A stretch of 64,000 nucleotides of DNA, taken from Neobacillus jeddahensis (GTDB lineage: Bacteria > Bacillota > Bacilli > Bacillales > Cytobacillaceae). The notes beneath the pieces were generated by a model that saw only the letters and a program-made list of their open reading frames with translations, had not been told where the DNA came from and did not search any database. The first letter of the stretch is position 1, and each line of letters starts with the position of its first letter. The position numbers were made by a program, and so were the translations under genes. Of the stretch, positions 63,198 through 64,000 are shown one piece after another. The stretch is from NCBI RefSeq assembly GCF_000612625.1, contig NZ_CCAS010000015.1, forward strand, positions 1 through 64,000, in the 5' to 3' direction.

Positions 63198-64000
63198 ATG
63201 AATAAAAACGCTCAAAGCAAACAACTTCATCGCGGATTAGAAGAAAGACACATTACGTTAATGTCGTTAGGGGCAGCCATAGGGGTAGGGTTATTTCTAG
63301 GGTCGGCATCAGCGATCAAAATGGCTGGACCAGGTATTTTACTTGGATACGCATTTAGCGGGTTAATCATGTTTTTTATTATGAGGGCCTTAGGTGAAAT
63401 GGCCATACAAAAACCGGTAGCAGGATCCTTTAGTAAATATGCACGTGATTATTTAGGACCTCTTGCGGGCTACATAACAGGTTGGAATTATTGGTTTTTA
63501 TGGGTGGTAACCTGTATGGCCGAAATTACAGCTGTAGGTATTTACATGGAATACTGGTACCCAAATGTACCTAGATGGATTTGGGCCTTGGCAGCGTTGG
63601 TGATAATGGCTACCGTAAACTTTCTTGCTGTGAAGGCATATGGTGAGTTAGAATTCTGGTTTGCTCTCATTAAAATTGTCACGATTATTGCCATGATAGC
63701 AGTTGGCGCAGGCATGATTTTCTTTGGATTCGGTAATGGCGGAATAGCCACGGGAATTAAAAATTTATGGGAGCATGGCGGTTTGTTTCCAAACGGAATT
63801 AAAGGCGTATTCCTTTCTCTGCAAATGGTCATGTTTGCCTATCTTGGTATAGAAATGATCGGAGTCACGGCAGGTGAGGTTAAAAATCCTGAAAAATCGC
63901 TTGCAAGGGCAATTGATTCAGTATTCTGGCGCATCCTTATTTTTTACGTAGGGGCATTGTTCGTGATTATGTCGATTTATCCTTGGGAGGAAATTGGCAC
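63198..64000 (+). CDS. amino-acid permease, APC family (cut by window end)
   Basis: First 267 residues of a permease usually about 460 long. AAGGGGAG precedes ATG 63198. The N-terminus HITLMSLGAAIGVGLFLGSASAI is the typical substrate-binding helix 1; seven to eight helices are visible, with ALGEMAIQKPVAGSFSKYA and the helix-6 region QMVMFAYLGIEMIGVTAGE. Most like ProY/YbgF/YtnA proteins. Its neighbours ald and the AdeR-like gene suggest alanine or proline uptake; not proven. Confidence 0.9.
   Translation, partial: MNKNAQSKQLHRGLEERHITLMSLGAAIGVGLFLGSASAIKMAGPGILLGYAFSGLIMFFIMRALGEMAIQKPVAGSFSKYARDYLGPLAGYITGWNYWFLWVVTCMAEITAVGIYMEYWYPNVPRWIWALAALVIMATVNFLAVKAYGELEFWFALIKIVTIIAMIAVGAGMIFFGFGNGGIATGIKNLWEHGGLFPNGIKGVFLSLQMVMFAYLGIEMIGVTAGEVKNPEKSLARAIDSVFWRILIFYVGALFVIMSIYPWEEIG

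Overview
The window is chromosomal DNA of a low-GC, Gram-positive, endospore-forming member of the Bacillaceae. Evidence for this is the run of sporulation or stationary-phase genes (prkA, yhbH, spoVR, a KinB-type kinase), CcpA-type cre sites, strong AGGAGG ribosome binding sites, and gene neighbourhoods matching those I recall from Bacillus subtilis (queG-yhbB-trmL, prkA-yhbH, yhcT-yhcU, yhdB-yhdC-spoVR, pit-ykaA). A species cannot be named from the sequence alone; a Neobacillus-like or other environmental Bacillus is plausible.

Layout. 1-1680: a dense tRNA operon (15 intact tRNAs) that also carries two 5'-truncated tRNA copies (fMet-like, Phe-like) attached to structured spacer DNA. 1623-6780: a small (about 5.1 kb) AT-rich integrative element inserted in the 3' end of tRNA-Leu(CAA). 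It has a tyrosine integrase next to the tRNA, a HAD-like protein, a serine resolvase, a small DUF3977-like protein, a highly structured non-coding block and an unrecognised 388-residue protein, and ends in a second copy of the tRNA 3' end. 7077-19091: a carbohydrate-utilisation locus (DUF5107/TPR protein, ROK repressor, sugar ABC importer without its own ATPase, GH2 glycosidase, N-acetylneuraminate-lyase-family aldolase) with divergent promoters, a shared candidate operator and a cre site. 19218-23710: a Bce-type peptide-antibiotic sensing and resistance module (BceAB transporter convergent with BceRS), with a Bce-type operator inside a 21-bp inverted repeat. 23952-28519: tRNA-Gly, B3/B4-domain protein, queG, yhbB-like amidase, trmL, nitroreductase and an unlisted 29-residue membrane peptide. 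28727-32083: prkA-yhbH. 32320-35135: nagA-nagB-nagR with NagR boxes. 35301-39278: CAP-domain lipoprotein, KinB-like kinase and a diguanylate cyclase. 39662-44021: gndA, small unknown, ArsB/NhaD-type transporter and a single-domain secreted metallophosphatase. 44270-47575: a ferredoxin-dependent 2-oxoacid oxidoreductase operon headed by a P-loop protein. 47792-50926: deoR-deoC-cdd and proC-type reductase. 51040-60269: phosphate transporter, membrane stress protein, pseudouridine synthase, pgcA, carboxypeptidase and spoVR. 60355-64000: alanine dehydrogenase, its PucR-family activator, and an amino-acid permease cut by the window end.

How the genes work together. Most of the window is ordinary backbone. 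The two accessory parts worth most attention are the tRNA-Leu integrative element, whose structured block and 388-residue protein look like the replication or control region of an integrated plasmid-like element (inference), and the DUF5107/GH2/aldolase locus, whose substrate I cannot name. Amino-sugar use is also encoded by nagAB-nagR, which could take up the products of a sialic-acid-like pathway, but no epimerase or kinase joining the two is present here.
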